This document shows, in pieces, positions 29,595-41,473 of a DNA stretch of 64,000 nucleotides (its first letter is position 1; every line of letters starts with the position of its first letter). Position numbers and translations under genes: made by a program. Source of the stretch: Gammaproteobacteria bacterium (lineage in GTDB: Bacteria > Pseudomonadota > Gammaproteobacteria > Chromatiales > Chromatiaceae); contig JAGRGY010000001.1 in assembly GCA_020445255.1 (NCBI GenBank), positions 99,810 through 163,809 on the forward strand, read 5' to 3'. Below the pieces are notes generated by a model. It saw nothing but the letters and a program-made list of their open reading frames with translations, did no database searches and was not told the origin of the DNA.

Positions 29595-30462
29595 GGCATT
29601 CGCTGCCGAGGCGCAGGCGCTCCTTGCAGGCCTGGTAGAGGTCGTCCATGCGTTGCCACATCGGTCCGGGGGCGCCGTCACCGACGCGCCTGCCGTTGAG
29701 TTCGACCACGGCGGCGATCTCGCGCGTCGAACTGGTCAGCCAGACTTCGTCGGCATTCCCGAGTTCGGCCATACCGATCGTTGCATGCGCAAAGGGCACG
29801 CCGGCCTCGTGTGCCAGTTCGAGCACCAGATCGCGGGTGACGCCCGGAAGAAGTTCGGGGCTGTCCGGCGGCGTGATCAAAAGGCCGTTGCTGACAATGA
29901 ACAGGTTGCTTGCGGTGCCCTCCATGACCTGCCCGTCACGCACCAGGATCGCCTCGTCGGCGCCTGCGTCGCCGGCCTGCGCACGCGCCAGTACGTTGGC
30001 CAGCAGCGTGGTCGCCTTGATGTCGCAGCGGTGCCAGCGGATGTCGTCGAGCGTGACTGCGCGGATGCCGCGTGTGGCGACGACCGGGTCGCGGGGCGGA
30101 ATCGGCATGCAGAACGCGAACACGTTGGCGCGCACCTCGGACGGAATCACATGATTGCGCACTGGATAGGCGCCGCGCGTCACCTGCAGGTAGATCGAAT
30201 GGTCGCGGCCGCGCAGCGGTTCGGTCAGACGCTCGAACACGGAGCGCCACTGCGCATGGCTGAGCGGATTGCGCATGCGGATGGCGGCCAGGCTGCGATC
30301 CAGGCGCGCCAGGTGCTGGCTGACCCGGAACGGGCGGCCGCCGTAGGCGGGTACTACCTCGTAGACGCTGTCGCCGAACAGCAGACCGCGGTCGGTCAGT
30401 GGCACGCAGGCACGCGCCTGCGGCAGGTATTCGCCGTTCAGGTAGACGAGGTCTTCATTCAT
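29584..30462 (-). CDS. dat: D-amino acid aminotransferase (class IV, PLP)
   Basis: A 292-residue fold-type IV aminotransferase. The sequence shows LTDRGLLFGDSVYEVVPAYGG near residue 22, the PLP-lysine segment HRCDIKATTLLANVLARAQA near 150, and the cofactor phosphate-binding region VMEGTASNLFIV near 180. D-alanine aminotransferase is the best call because the gene sits directly behind dacA, as in many gammaproteobacteria; a branched-chain specificity is less likely. It would exchange D-alanine and 2-oxoglutarate for D-glutamate and pyruvate, recycling D-Ala set free by carboxypeptidases. Confidence 0.85.
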   Translation of the reverse strand: MNEDLVYLNGEYLPQARACVPLTDRGLLFGDSVYEVVPAYGGRPFRVSQHLARLDRSLAAIRMRNPLSHAQWRSVFERLTEPLRGRDHSIYLQVTRGAYPVRNHVIPSEVRANVFAFCMPIPPRDPVVATRGIRAVTLDDIRWHRCDIKATTLLANVLARAQAGDAGADEAILVRDGQVMEGTASNLFIVSNGLLITPPDSPELLPGVTRDLVLELAHEAGVPFAHATIGMAELGNADEVWLTSSTREIAAVVELNGRRVGDGAPGPMWQRMDDLYQACKERLRLGSECHDE

Positions 30463-30469
30463 GGTGTGG

Positions 30470-31603
30470 TCATTCGAGCATCATCAGCACGGAATCCACG
30501 GCCTTGCGCCACAAGCCGCCTTCCGCGACATCGGCCAGCGCGACCAACGGCCGGCGCAAGACCTCCTGGCCATCGAGTTCGACGATCACGTCGCCGACCT
30601 TCTGTCCCTTGGCGAGCGGTGCCTCGATCAACGGCTGGATCTCGGTGCGCGCGTTCAGCTTGTCGTACTGGCGGCGCGGAATCGTTACAAACAGGTCTTT
30701 GGCGAGACCGAGCGATACCTGTTCGTCCTCGCCCATCCACACGCGTGTCCGCGTGAGGTTGTCGTTGGCACCGTACAGGCGGTGGGTCTCGAAGAAGCGG
30801 AAGCCGTAGTTCAACAGCGACTGGCTTTCACTCAGGCGCGCCTTCTCGCTCGCCGTGCCCATCACGACAGACACCAGGCGCATATTCTCGCGCTTGGCCG
30901 AGGCGACCAGGCAGAACCCGGCGTTCTCCGTGTGGCCGGTCTTGACACCGTCGACGCTGTCGTCACGCCACAGCAGGTTGTTGCGGTTGTGCTGGCGGAT
31001 GTCGTTGAACGTGAACTCCTTGACGGAGTAAAGCTTATAGAACTCCGGAAACTCGCGGATGGTCGCCTCGGTGACGCGCACGATGTCGTGCGGCGTGGTG
31101 TAGTGATCGGGGTCGGGCAGTCCCGTTGCGTTGACGAAATGCGTGTTGTCCATGCCGAGCCGGCGCGCATAGTCGTTCATCAGGTTGGCGAATGCCTCCT
31201 CGCTGCCGGCGACGTGTTCGGCCAGCGCGATACTCGCGTCGTTGCCCGACTGGATGATCATGCCCTTGAGCAGGTCTTCGACCGTGACGCGCTTGTTGAC
31301 CTCGATGAACATGCGTGAGCCGGGCGCCTTCCAGGCCTTTTCGCTGACCAGCACCTCGTCGCCGAGCTTGACCGAACCGCTCTGCAGCTCATGGAACACC
31401 ACGTAGGCCGTCATGATCTTGGTCAGGCTGGCCGGTTCCAGGCGTTGGTCGGAGTCCTTGGCGGCCAGCACCATGTCGCTGTCGAGGTCGATCAGCAGGT
31501 AGCCGGTAGCGGCGACTGTCGGTGGTTCCGGCGGCGCATTCTGCGCGGCGGCGGCCGTAATCAGGATCAAACAAAGAAACAGGCTCACTACAGAATTTTG
31601 CAC
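30470..31603 (-). CDS. dacA: D-alanyl-D-alanine carboxypeptidase (PBP5/6 family)
   Basis: A 377-residue penicillin-binding protein with signal peptide (cleavage after about residue 20). It has the three catalytic motifs: S59-LT-K62, S119-G-N and K221-T-G-H. The C-terminal beta domain (residues 270-350) is followed by a helix, LWRKAVDSVLMMLE, that should bind the membrane as an amphipathic anchor. It trims the terminal D-Ala from peptidoglycan stem peptides in the periplasm. dat follows after 7 bp. Confidence 0.92.
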   Translation of the reverse strand: MQNSVVSLFLCLILITAAAAQNAPPEPPTVAATGYLLIDLDSDMVLAAKDSDQRLEPASLTKIMTAYVVFHELQSGSVKLGDEVLVSEKAWKAPGSRMFIEVNKRVTVEDLLKGMIIQSGNDASIALAEHVAGSEEAFANLMNDYARRLGMDNTHFVNATGLPDPDHYTTPHDIVRVTEATIREFPEFYKLYSVKEFTFNDIRQHNRNNLLWRDDSVDGVKTGHTENAGFCLVASAKRENMRLVSVVMGTASEKARLSESQSLLNYGFRFFETHRLYGANDNLTRTRVWMGEDEQVSLGLAKDLFVTIPRRQYDKLNARTEIQPLIEAPLAKGQKVGDVIVELDGQEVLRRPLVALADVAEGGLWRKAVDSVLMMLE

Positions 31604-31808
31604 GTTACAGCTTTCCCGGTGATTGAGTGTCGAACCCGGGTCGAAGCATACCCGGGAGGGCGCGGTGCCGCCGCGACGCGGACGTCGACCCGCTCACGCT
31701 TCGCGCGATCTGTCTGTCCGGCCGTGATGATGCGCCATTTTAACGGCTCGTCGCCGGGTACGTCAGGGTGATATCCCTAGGGCCTGCCGGCGTGTGGGGC
31801 CAGGCTGA

Positions 31809-32687
31809 TCAGTCGATGACGACCAGCGGTTCGCTGACGCCGAGGCCGTGCATGTTGCTGGTGACCTGATCGGCGATCTCGACCGAGGCCAGCGGACCGA
31901 CCTGCACCCGGTGCACGGTGCCGCCGCCGGAGTCGGCCGCGATCACGCGCACGGGCCGCGACAGCCCGGCCTCGAGTCGGCGGCGCAGGCGCTCGGCATT
32001 CGCACTGCTGCTGAATGCGCCGGCCTGCAGGTAGATGCGCGGCTGTGCGGCCACCCGTTTCGGCACGATCGGGCCCGGGGCCGGACGCGCGGCCGGGGCT
32101 GCCGCGACCCGCACCGACGTCGCCGGTGCGCGCGGGTCGATCGCGCGGATCTCGACCAGCGCCGTGCCTTTGCCCAGCATGCCAATGCGCGAGGCCGCCG
32201 CATAGGAGAGGTCGATGATGCGGTTTTCGTGGAACGGACCCCGATCGTTGACTCGAACGACGACACGGCGACCGTTCTCGAGATTGGTGACCTCCACATA
32301 GGTCGGGATCGGAAGGCTCTTGTGCGCCGCCGACATCGCGTACATGTCGTAGGTCTCGCCGTTCGATGTCGTGCGTCCGTGGAATTTTCGCCCGTACCAG
32401 GACGCGATGCCACGCTCCACATAGCCGCGGCTGTCGCTGAGCGTGCTGTAGCGCCTGCCGAGTACCACGTAGGTTGCCGGATTGCCGTTGCGGCTGCGCG
32501 CTTCGACCCGCGGCACGGCGTCGGGCACGTGGCTGACGTCGCGGTGCTCTCCAGGGCCGTCGCGTTCGTGCGGAAAACCCGGAATCTGTGTGCTGCATCC
32601 GCCGAACACGCAGATCAGCAGCACGATGCCGCCGGCGACACCGACCGCACAAGGCAGCCGTCGTCGGCGAACGCAGGGGTTAACCAT
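31809..32687 (-). CDS. rlpA: Septal ring lytic transglycosylase-type lipoprotein RlpA
   Basis: A 292-residue lipoprotein with lipobox VFGGC (Cys31). A double-psi beta-barrel domain at about residues 85-175 includes GIASWYGRKFHGRTTSNGE and VVVRVNDRGPFHENRIIDLS, with the catalytic Asp in NDRGPF. A C-terminal SPOR domain (residues 215-290) would bind denuded glycan strands at the septum. The ATG at 32687 overlaps the end of mltB by 8 bp. It should cleave glycan strands lacking stem peptides at the outer-membrane side of the division site. Confidence 0.9.
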   Translation of the reverse strand: MVNPCVRRRRLPCAVGVAGGIVLLICVFGGCSTQIPGFPHERDGPGEHRDVSHVPDAVPRVEARSRNGNPATYVVLGRRYSTLSDSRGYVERGIASWYGRKFHGRTTSNGETYDMYAMSAAHKSLPIPTYVEVTNLENGRRVVVRVNDRGPFHENRIIDLSYAAASRIGMLGKGTALVEIRAIDPRAPATSVRVAAAPAARPAPGPIVPKRVAAQPRIYLQAGAFSSSANAERLRRRLEAGLSRPVRVIAADSGGGTVHRVQVGPLASVEIADQVTSNMHGLGVSEPLVVID

Positions 32688-33675
32688 CGTCCCTGCCCGC
32701 CAGCGTCTGTGCACGTTGTTCGCGGATCGCCTCGGCGAGCTGGTAGACGGCCATCGCGTATTTGGTGCGCGGGTTGTAACGCATGATGGCGTAGAAGTTG
32801 TCGAGGCCCAGCCAATACTCGGTTCCGGCATCGGTGTCGAAGTCGAGCAGGCTGACCCTGGCGCCGTCGGGCACGGCCGAGATGTCTACCCCGGCGGCGG
32901 ACAGGCGCTGCGCATCCAGGCTCGGCCTGGCGCCGGCCGCGACCAGGGCCGCGGCATCCTCGGGCGCTCCCGCCACCGGGAACGCGACCGGCTGGCCGCG
33001 CCGCCAGTCGCCCTTTTTGACGAAATAGTTCGCGACGCTGCCGATCACGTCGTCGGGGTCGTGCCAGATGTCGCGGTGGCCGTCGCCGTCGAAGTCGATC
33101 GCGTAGCTGCGGAAGCTGTCGGGCATGAACTGCGGCATGCCCATCGCGCCGGCGTACGAGCCGGTCGGCATCGTCGGGTCGATGTCTTCCTCGCGCGAGA
33201 AGCGCAGGAAGTGCCCGAGCTGCTCGCGGAAGAACGCGCCGCGGCGCGGGTAGTGGAAACCGAGCGTGTGCAGTGCGTCGAGCACGCGGTAGTTGCCCGT
33301 ATGTGTGCCGTAGCGCGTCTCGACGCCGAGGATCGCGACGATGATCTCGGCCGGCACGCCGTATTCCTGCTCCGCACGCCGCAGCGCGTCGGCGTGTCCG
33401 TTCCAGAACGCCACGCCCTCCTGGATGCGCGACTGGGTCACGAAGATCGCCCGGTAGGCGGTCCAGTTGAGCGTCTTCTCCGCCGGGCGCGATATCGCCT
33501 CGAGGATCGGGCGGCGCAGCTGCGCCTTGTACAGGATCCGCTTCACTTCGTCGCGTGCGAAACCGTGGCGTTTGACCATCATGTCGATGAACTCGGCGCG
33601 CAGCTGATCAGGGGTCTTGGCGTTTGCGACGCCCGCTCCCAGCAACAGCAACGACAGTAGCAGCACAGGTTTCAT
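32680..33675 (-). CDS. mltB: Lytic murein transglycosylase B
   Basis: A 331-residue exported enzyme that cleaves the glycan backbone of peptidoglycan to anhydromuropeptides. It has a signal peptide ([19 protein letters not shown]) without a lipobox Cys, so this is a soluble form. The catalytic Glu is E119 in ILGVETRYGTHTG. The family motif GAMGMPQFMPDSFRSYAIDFDGDG follows. The ATG overlaps the rodA stop by one base (TGATG). Confidence 0.92.
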   Translation of the reverse strand: MKPVLLLSLLLLGAGVANAKTPDQLRAEFIDMMVKRHGFARDEVKRILYKAQLRRPILEAISRPAEKTLNWTAYRAIFVTQSRIQEGVAFWNGHADALRRAEQEYGVPAEIIVAILGVETRYGTHTGNYRVLDALHTLGFHYPRRGAFFREQLGHFLRFSREEDIDPTMPTGSYAGAMGMPQFMPDSFRSYAIDFDGDGHRDIWHDPDDVIGSVANYFVKKGDWRRGQPVAFPVAGAPEDAAALVAAGARPSLDAQRLSAAGVDISAVPDGARVSLLDFDTDAGTEYWLGLDNFYAIMRYNPRTKYAMAVYQLAEAIREQRAQTLAGRDDG

Positions 33676-34814
33676 CAGGTCGGCAGCAGTCGGCGATGGG
33701 TGTGGATCGACATCAGCATACCGAAGCCGGCCATCAGGGTCACCAACGAGGTGCCGCCGTAGCTGACCAGCGGCAGCGGCACGCCGACCACGGGCAACAG
33801 GCCGCTGACCATGCCGGTGTTCACGAACAGATAGACGAAAAACTCCAGGGTCAGCGAGCCGGCGAGCAGTCGCGTGAACGTGTCCTGTGCACGTGTCGCG
33901 ATATACATGCCGCGTGCGATCACGAACAGGTACAGCGCGAGCAGGATCAGCACCCCGATCAGGCCGAACTCCTCGGACAACACGGCGAAGATGAAGTCGG
34001 TGTGGCGCTCGGGCAGGAAATCGAGCTGCGACTGGGTACCGTTCAGCCAGCCCTTGCCGTACAGGCCGCCGGAGCCGATCGCAATCTTCGACTGGATGAT
34101 GTGGTAGCCGGCGCCGAGCGGGTCGTTCTCCGGATCGAGGAAGGTCAACACGCGCTGGCGCTGGTAGTCGCGCATCGTGTACCAGATCACCGGCGCCGCG
34201 GCGGCGGCGGCGACGACCAGCCCGCCGATCAGGCGCCAGCTGATGCCGGCCAGGAACAGTACGAAGGCGCCGGCGCTGGCGACCAGCAGCGCCGTGCCGA
34301 GATCCGGCTGCTTGGCGATCAACAGTACCGGCGCGGCGATCATCAGCGCCGCGAACAACAGCCGCTGCCAGGTTGGGGGCAGCCGCTGTTCGGCCAGGTA
34401 CCAGGCGATCATCAGTGGCACGGCCAGCTTGACCAGCTCCGATGGCTGAAATCGCACGATGCCCAGGTCGAGCCAGCGTTGCGCCCCCTTGCCGATCTCG
34501 CCGAATACCAGCACGCCGACCAGCATCAGCATGCCGACCGCGTACAGCGACGGGCTCCAGCGCCGCAGCGTACCCGGGTTCAGCTGCGCGATCGCCAGCG
34601 TGACCATGAATGCCAGCACGATCCGCAGGGCCTGGCGCTCGACCTGGCCGAGGTTTTCGCCCGACGCGGAGTACAGCACGATCAGGCCGTAACCACACAA
34701 CAGCAGCAGTCCGACGAGCAGTGGCAGGTCGATGTGAAACACTGCGAGAAGGCCCTGGCGGCGGTTCGGATCGGTCGGCGTCAGATCGCCGAGTTGGCGC
34801 GGGGAGTAACTCAC
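33675..34814 (-). CDS. rodA: Rod-shape SEDS glycosyltransferase RodA
   Basis: A 379-residue membrane protein with about ten helices, the peptidoglycan polymerase of the elongation complex that works with PBP2. The sequence shows [22 protein letters not shown] near residue 110, [24 protein letters not shown] near 240 and [13 protein letters not shown] near 275, all characteristic of SEDS proteins. The GTG at 34814 overlaps the mrdA stop codon (GTGA), indicating coupling with its transpeptidase partner. Confidence 0.93.
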   Translation of the reverse strand: MSYSPRQLGDLTPTDPNRRQGLLAVFHIDLPLLVGLLLLCGYGLIVLYSASGENLGQVERQALRIVLAFMVTLAIAQLNPGTLRRWSPSLYAVGMLMLVGVLVFGEIGKGAQRWLDLGIVRFQPSELVKLAVPLMIAWYLAEQRLPPTWQRLLFAALMIAAPVLLIAKQPDLGTALLVASAGAFVLFLAGISWRLIGGLVVAAAAAAPVIWYTMRDYQRQRVLTFLDPENDPLGAGYHIIQSKIAIGSGGLYGKGWLNGTQSQLDFLPERHTDFIFAVLSEEFGLIGVLILLALYLFVIARGMYIATRAQDTFTRLLAGSLTLEFFVYLFVNTGMVSGLLPVVGVPLPLVSYGGTSLVTLMAGFGMLMSIHTHRRLLPT

Positions 34815-36661
34815 TGTGTCGCCTCCAGCGGTTCGTCGCGGTTCAGCAGGTAGGCATCCATGACCTCGCGCGCGATCGGCGCTGCCGCGGAGCCGCCGTG
34901 GCCGCCGTTCTCGACCACGACAGCGATCGCGATCTGGGGATTTTCGACCGGCGCGTAGGCGATGAAAAGTGCGTGGTCCCTGAGCTTCTTGTCGATCTCC
35001 TCCTCGTTGTAGTCCTCGTCCTGCCCGACCGTGAATACCTGGGCCGTGCCGGTCTTGCCGGCGATCCGGTATTCGCTGCTGCGGATGCGTTTGGCCGTGC
35101 CGCGCGGGCTCTCGACGACATTGGTCATGCCCTTGCGCACGTCGTCCCAGTTCTGCTGCAGCGCCTTTGGTATCGGCTGCGATGTCGGCGGTATCGGCGT
35201 GATCTCGCCGGTGGCGCGTGATTGCAGATAGTCGACGACGTGCGGGGTGTAATAGGTGCCGTTGTTCGCAATCGCAGCCGTCGCCGCCGCCAGTTGCAGC
35301 GGTGTCGTCAGAAAGTAGCCCTGGCCGATGCCCATGATCAGCGTTTCGCCCGGGTACCAGGGCTGGTTGCGCGCGCGACGCTTCCACTGCCGCGACGGCA
35401 ACAGACCGGTCGATTCCCCGGTCAGGTCGATACCGGTGCGATCGCCAAATCCGAACTGGCTGAGGAAGTCGTGCAGGCGGTCGATGCCGAGCTCGTAGGC
35501 GAGCTTGTAGAAGAACACGTCGCACGACTGCACGATCGCGGAGTCGAGGTCCATCGACCCGTGCCCCGACTTCTTCCAGTCACGGTATTTGTGTGTATTG
35601 CCGGGTAGCTGGAAGTAGCCGGGACAGTAGGCGCTGGTGTCGAACTGGATCGTGCCGTACTCGAGTCCGGCCAGGCCCATGAACGGCTTGATCGTCGAAC
35701 CCGGTGGGTACTGGCCGCGCAGCGCGCGGTTGTAGAGCGGGCGGTCCGGGTTTTCCTGCAGGGCGTCGTAGTCCTTGCGGCTGATACCCTCGACGAACAG
35801 GTTGGGGTCGTAGCCGGGCTGACTGACGAACGCGAGCACTCCACCGTTCTGCGGGTTGATCGCGACAATCGCGCCGTTGTTGTCGCCGAAGGCGCGCATC
35901 GCGACCTCCTGTAGTGCGATGTCGATGTGCAGATGGACGTCGACGCCGGGTTCGGGCGGTGTCTGTTCAAGCGTGCGTACGCGGCGCCCGGCGGCATTGA
36001 TCTCGATCTGTTCGTAGCCGACCGAGCCATGCAGTGCCGACTCGTAGGTGCGCTCAACCCCGTTCTTGCCGATGTGGCTGGTCCCCGCGTAGTTGGACGC
36101 GTCGATCTGTTCGAGGTCGCGCTGGCTGACACGTCCGACGTAGCCGAGCACGTGGGTCGTTTTCACGTCGTATGGATAGTGACGCAGCAACTGGGCCTTT
36201 ATGTCGACGCCCGGGAACCGATGACGGTAAACGGCGAACTGCGCGGTCTCGTCCGGGCTCAGGTTTACACGGATCGGCACGCTGTCGAAACGACGCTTGC
36301 GCTTCTTCAGCTGCCAGAAACGTTCGAGGTCGTCGTCGTTGATCTCGATCACCTGAGCCAGGTCCTTCAGCAGGGTGTCGATGTCGTCGACCTGCTCGGG
36401 CGTGATTTCGAGGCTGTACGCGGGACGGTTCTGCGCCAGCAGCACGTCCCTGCGGTCGTAGATCAGGCCGCGCGTGGGCGGCAAGGGTACGACCTTGACG
36501 CGGTTCTCGCGCGACAGCGTGGTGAAATGTTCGTGATTTGTGATCTGCAGTTGCACCATGCGCCAGATCAGCGCGAGCGCGGCGATGGCGACCAGCAGCC
36601 CGGCAACGATCGCACGGTTCAGGAAGGCGCGGCTCTCGTGGATCGTATCCTTGAGCTGCAT
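34811..36661 (-). CDS. mrdA: Penicillin-binding protein 2, elongasome transpeptidase
   Basis: A 616-residue class B PBP. One N-terminal anchor (residues 17-36) is followed by the dimerisation region with [15 protein letters not shown] near 64 and the transpeptidase domain with catalytic S322 and K325 ([14 protein letters not shown]), QSCDVFFYK, and KTGTAQVF. It crosslinks new glycan strands made by RodA. It starts about 110 bp after the mreD stop, and the gap contains no gene, so the operon probably continues through it, though a second promoter is possible there. Confidence 0.94.
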   Translation of the reverse strand: MQLKDTIHESRAFLNRAIVAGLLVAIAALALIWRMVQLQITNHEHFTTLSRENRVKVVPLPPTRGLIYDRRDVLLAQNRPAYSLEITPEQVDDIDTLLKDLAQVIEINDDDLERFWQLKKRKRRFDSVPIRVNLSPDETAQFAVYRHRFPGVDIKAQLLRHYPYDVKTTHVLGYVGRVSQRDLEQIDASNYAGTSHIGKNGVERTYESALHGSVGYEQIEINAAGRRVRTLEQTPPEPGVDVHLHIDIALQEVAMRAFGDNNGAIVAINPQNGGVLAFVSQPGYDPNLFVEGISRKDYDALQENPDRPLYNRALRGQYPPGSTIKPFMGLAGLEYGTIQFDTSAYCPGYFQLPGNTHKYRDWKKSGHGSMDLDSAIVQSCDVFFYKLAYELGIDRLHDFLSQFGFGDRTGIDLTGESTGLLPSRQWKRRARNQPWYPGETLIMGIGQGYFLTTPLQLAAATAAIANNGTYYTPHVVDYLQSRATGEITPIPPTSQPIPKALQQNWDDVRKGMTNVVESPRGTAKRIRSSEYRIAGKTGTAQVFTVGQDEDYNEEEIDKKLRDHALFIAYAPVENPQIAIAVVVENGGHGGSAAAPIAREVMDAYLLNRDEPLEATQ

Positions 36662-36770
36662 CAGGGCCTGCCCCGCGCAGACGACCCGGTACGCCGCGCA
36701 TCGCGCCGACCCACGCAGTTCGGGATGCCGCGACGGCGAAGGGGGGGATGCCGCTCGACAAGCATACGAA

Positions 36771-37256
36771 TCAGGTCACCTTGAAGTGGCGGCGGGCCTT
36801 GCGCAGCGTGACGAAGGTCCATGGCCACAGCAACGCCCCGATCAGCGGGCCGGCCCAGAACTGCAACGCCGGCGCGGTGCCGCGTGTGGCACCGGCGATC
36901 CACAGTCCGAACAGGTGATCGACGACCAGCAGCACGAGCACGCCGAGAGACTGTTGCCAGAACGGGAACACACGGATGCGCTGGTGCAGTTGAATTGCCG
37001 CGAACACGATCACCGACAGGCCGAGCGCGTGCTGGCCGAGCAGTGTGCCAGTCAGTACGTCGAGCAGGATTCCGGCGGCGAAACCGCTGCCGACGCCGAC
37101 CCGGTGCGGAAGCGCGATGGCCCAGTAGATCAGCACCAGCGCCACCCACGGCGGGCGGAACGGGCGTGCCCACTCGGGCATCGGCAGAATCGCGAGCAAC
37201 ATCGCCACACACAGCGAGACGATGATGACCAGCCGTCCCTGTCCGCCGCCACTCAC
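36771..37256 (-). CDS. mreD: Rod-shape determining protein MreD
   Basis: A 161-residue inner-membrane protein with about five helices, part of the MreBCD scaffold. The sequence begins with a hydrophobic segment (LVIIVSLCVAMLLAILPM) and has ALVLIYWAIALPHRVGVGSGFAAGILLDVLTG, typical of MreD. The GTG at 37256 overlaps the mreC stop (GTGA). Confidence 0.88.
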   Translation of the reverse strand: MSGGGQGRLVIIVSLCVAMLLAILPMPEWARPFRPPWVALVLIYWAIALPHRVGVGSGFAAGILLDVLTGTLLGQHALGLSVIVFAAIQLHQRIRVFPFWQQSLGVLVLLVVDHLFGLWIAGATRGTAPALQFWAGPLIGALLWPWTFVTLRKARRHFKVT

Positions 37257-38272
37257 GCCTCCGGCTCTCCGGTCGGGTGGGGGCTGGGGGGCGTATCGCC
37301 GGTGGCCGCTCCCGGGGTGTCCGTCTGCTCCGTGGTCGGCACGGCGTTGGGCATGACCTCGGCCGGCTGGGTCGGTCCAGGCAACTGATTGGGTACTGTC
37401 CAGACCAACAGGACCTCGCGGCTGCGGTCGAGATGCGCGCGCGGCTGTGCGGACACGTTCGCGAACGGTGCGTCGGGCGAACGGTCGATGCGGGTGACCC
37501 TGGCGACTGGATAGCCGGGCGGAAACTTGCCGCCGAGCCCCGACGTGACCAGCAGATCGCCTTCGACGATATCGGAGTTGGTCGGTAGGTAGGGCAGCTT
37601 GAGCTCGTCAATGTGACCGGTGCCGAGCGCGATCGTGCGCAGCCCGTTGCGCAGCACCTGTACCGGCAGCGCGTGGCTGGTGTCGGTGATCAGCAGCACG
37701 GTCGACGAGAGTGGCGTGACGTCGGTGACCTGGCCCATGACGGCGTGCGCATCGAGCACCGGTTGGCCTTCGAACACACCCGATATCGCCCCCTTGTTGA
37801 TGATGACCTGCTGTTTGTACGGATCGAGGTCGACCGACGAAAGTTCCGCGACCACGACGCGGTCACCGACCTTGAATGACGAGTCGACCAGGTCGCGCAG
37901 GCGCATGTTCTCGGCCTGCAGCGACTCGTACTTCTGCAGCTCCGCGCGCAGGCTGAGGTTTTCATTGCGTAGCTCACGGTTCTGCAGCAGCAGGTTCTCG
38001 CGGCTGTTGGTGGTCTCGGCGAACCAGCGCGATGCGGTGAATGGCAGATCGGCCAGGTAGTGCAGCGGGTAGGTGACGAACGCGAGTGCGCTGCGCAGCT
38101 GCTGCAGATGGTGGAAGCGGTGATCGAGAACCAGAAGCGTCAGCGACAGTATCACGGCGACCACGAGGCGGGTGGTCTGCGAAGGGCCCTGTGCGAAGAT
38201 CGGCTTGATGGTAATGCTCTCCGTTCTTTGCCTGGTTGCCGGCCCGTGCGATCCGAATCGACGCCACGACAA
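37253..38272 (-). CDS. mreC: Rod-shape determining protein MreC (start uncertain)
   Basis: A periplasmic scaffold protein with one membrane anchor (about LVVAVILSLTLLVLD), a coiled coil (NRELRNENLSLRAELQKYESL), and the beta-rich domain containing INKGAISGVFEGQPVLD, LLITDTSHALPVQVLR and GDLLVTSGLGGKFPPGYPV. The end carries a Pro/Thr-rich tail. MreC proteins of this class begin close to KPIFxxGPS. Here that motif is preceded by ATT and ATC codons with a GGAGAG ribosome site, and no ATG or GTG. The nearest standard start is TTG at 38272, which adds about 20 atypical residues. I give the TTG coordinate as the outer limit; translation may really begin at 38215 (ATT) or 38209 (ATC). Confidence 0.9.
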   Translation of the reverse strand: MSWRRFGSHGPATRQRTESITIKPIFAQGPSQTTRLVVAVILSLTLLVLDHRFHHLQQLRSALAFVTYPLHYLADLPFTASRWFAETTNSRENLLLQNRELRNENLSLRAELQKYESLQAENMRLRDLVDSSFKVGDRVVVAELSSVDLDPYKQQVIINKGAISGVFEGQPVLDAHAVMGQVTDVTPLSSTVLLITDTSHALPVQVLRNGLRTIALGTGHIDELKLPYLPTNSDIVEGDLLVTSGLGGKFPPGYPVARVTRIDRSPDAPFANVSAQPRAHLDRSREVLLVWTVPNQLPGPTQPAEVMPNAVPTTEQTDTPGAATGDTPPSPHPTGEPEA

Positions 38273-38333
38273 GGCGCCCCTGAGTCAGGCCGCACTCACC
38301 TCGTGCAGAGGGGCGGCGCACGGCGACCGCGGA

Positions 38334-39515
<1,182 letters not shown>

Positions 39516-39605
39516 GCGCGCAGCGGCGTTCAGGCTTCGACCTGTTGCACGAATGTGGTAATTTCCCGCCCCTGTCCGAGAGCCAGACACCGCGGTGGAG
39601 TTTGC

Positions 39606-39893
39606 ATGTCGCTGAGCCCTGAAGAAGTCGCGAAGATCGCCCACCTGGCACGCCTCGCCGTGACCGACGACGACAAGGTCGCGCTCGGCCGCGATTTGTC
39701 CAACATCCTGGATCTGGTCGCGCAGATGGACGCTGTCGACACCGCCGGCGTCGCACCGATGGCGCATCCGCTCGAGATGGCGCAGCGGCTGCGCGACGAC
39801 CGGGTGACCGAGGGCGACCGGCGCGACCGCTACCAGGCCCACTCGCCGGCCGTCGAGCGAGGACTTTTCCTGGTCCCGAAGGTGATCGAGTGA
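39606..39893 (+). CDS. gatC: Asp-tRNA(Asn)/Glu-tRNA(Gln) amidotransferase subunit C
   Basis: A 95-residue helical subunit ([19 protein letters not shown]) that wraps around GatA and GatB and stabilises the complex. The C-terminal segment [33 protein letters not shown] matches the family. The ATG at 39606 is the family start; a longer frame from 39555 is less likely. It leads the gatCAB operon. Confidence 0.93.
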   Translation: MSLSPEEVAKIAHLARLAVTDDDKVALGRDLSNILDLVAQMDAVDTAGVAPMAHPLEMAQRLRDDRVTEGDRRDRYQAHSPAVERGLFLVPKVIE

Positions 39894-39967
39894 CGGCCTG
39901 AGCCGGCGCCTGTCCGGCCGCCGCAGCCGGTGAAACCAACGACCTACCCTGGATCGAAGCCAAGCCC

Positions 39968-41422
39968 ATGCATGACAAGACCATCGCCGAGCTGTCGACC
40001 GCGCTGCACGCGCGCGAGGTATCGAGCGCCGAGCTGACACGCCTTATGTTGCAACGCATCAAGACTCTCGATCCGGCGCTGAACAGCTTCGTCACGCTGA
40101 CCGAGGACCAGGCCATCGCGCAGGCCACCGCTGCGGACGCGCGCATCGCCGCCGGCGACGCCGGACCGCTCACCGGCGTGCCGATCGCGCACAAGGACAT
40201 CTTCTGCACCCGCGACGTGCGCACCAGCTGCGGCTCGCGGATGCTCGAAAACTTCATCGCACCGTACGATGCCACCGTGGTCGGGCGCCTGGAGCAGGCC
40301 GGCGCGGTCATGCTTGGCAAGACCAACATGGACGAGTTTGCGATGGGTTCGTCGAACGAGACCAGCTACTACGGGCCGGTGCGCAATCCCTGGGACACCG
40401 CCACCGTGCCCGGAGGTTCGTCGGGCGGCTCGGCGGCGGCGGTCGCCGCGCGACTGTGCGCGGCGGCGACAGGCACCGACACCGGCGGTTCGATCCGCCA
40501 GCCGGCGGCGCTCACCGGCATCACCGGGCTCAAACCGACCTACGGGCGCTGCTCGCGCTGGGGCATGATCGCGTTTGCCTCGTCGCTCGATCAGGCCGGT
40601 CCAATGACGCGCAGCGCCGAGGATGCCGCGATCATGCTGACGGCGATGGCCGGCTTCGACGAGCGCGACTCGACCTGCGCGCAGCGCCCGGTCGACGACT
40701 ACGTCGGTGCGCTCCGCGCTTCGATCCGCGGCCTGCGCATCGGTATCGTCAGGGAATTCATGGGCGACGGACTCGATGCCGGCGTCGCCGCGGCGATCGA
40801 GCAGGCGCTGAACGAGTACAAGGCGCTGGGCGCCGAGCTGGTCGAGATCAGCCTGCCGAATGCGGGGCTGTCGGTGCCCGCCTACTACGTCGTCGCGCCG
40901 GCCGAGTGCTCGTCCAACCTGGCGCGCTTCGACGGCGTCCGCTACGGCCATCGCTGCGACGATCCCAAGGACCTCGAGGACCTGTACAAACGCTCGCGCT
41001 CCGAGGGCTTCGGCGCTGAGGTCAAGCGCCGCATCATGATCGGCACCTATGCGCTGTCGGCCGGCTACTACGACGCCTACTATCTGAAGGCGCAGAAGGT
41101 GCGCCAGCTGATCGCCGACGATTTCCGACGCGCTTTCGACCAATGCGACGTGATTGCGGGCCCGACCGCGCCGGGCACCGCGTTCCGGATCGGCGACAAG
41201 GCCGACGACCCGGTGTCGATGTATCTGCAGGACATCTACACGATTGCAGTGAACCTCGCCGGACTGCCGGGCATGTCGATCCCGGCACCGCACAGCGGCG
41301 GCATGCCGGTCGGTCTGCAGCTGATTGGCAATTACTTCGACGAGGCGCGCCTGCTCAACGTCGCTCACCAGCTGCAGCTGGCGACCGACTGGCACCAGCA
41401 GGTGCCGGCGGAATTCGCATGA
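39968..41422 (+). CDS. gatA: Asp-tRNA(Asn)/Glu-tRNA(Gln) amidotransferase subunit A
   Basis: A 484-residue amidase-signature enzyme that frees ammonia from glutamine for transfer to misacylated tRNA. The catalytic Lys is in [12 protein letters not shown] near residue 77, and the cis-Ser and nucleophile Ser are in [17 protein letters not shown] near 150-165 with the following [12 protein letters not shown]. Length is standard. The presence of gatCAB implies that Gln-tRNA or Asn-tRNA, or both, are made indirectly in this organism. Confidence 0.95.
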   Translation: MHDKTIAELSTALHAREVSSAELTRLMLQRIKTLDPALNSFVTLTEDQAIAQATAADARIAAGDAGPLTGVPIAHKDIFCTRDVRTSCGSRMLENFIAPYDATVVGRLEQAGAVMLGKTNMDEFAMGSSNETSYYGPVRNPWDTATVPGGSSGGSAAAVAARLCAAATGTDTGGSIRQPAALTGITGLKPTYGRCSRWGMIAFASSLDQAGPMTRSAEDAAIMLTAMAGFDERDSTCAQRPVDDYVGALRASIRGLRIGIVREFMGDGLDAGVAAAIEQALNEYKALGAELVEISLPNAGLSVPAYYVVAPAECSSNLARFDGVRYGHRCDDPKDLEDLYKRSRSEGFGAEVKRRIMIGTYALSAGYYDAYYLKAQKVRQLIADDFRRAFDQCDVIAGPTAPGTAFRIGDKADDPVSMYLQDIYTIAVNLAGLPGMSIPAPHSGGMPVGLQLIGNYFDEARLLNVAHQLQLATDWHQQVPAEFA

Positions 41423-41473
41423 CTCACGAGCGAACGCTGCCACGGCGACACAACGGTAACCGGGACTACTGAC

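Noticed and set aside
36662..36770. Possible gene or promoter between mreD and mrdA
   Set aside because: The 109-bp gap has no frame with a ribosome site and no clear promoter boxes; noted only as the one sizeable gap between mreD and mltB.
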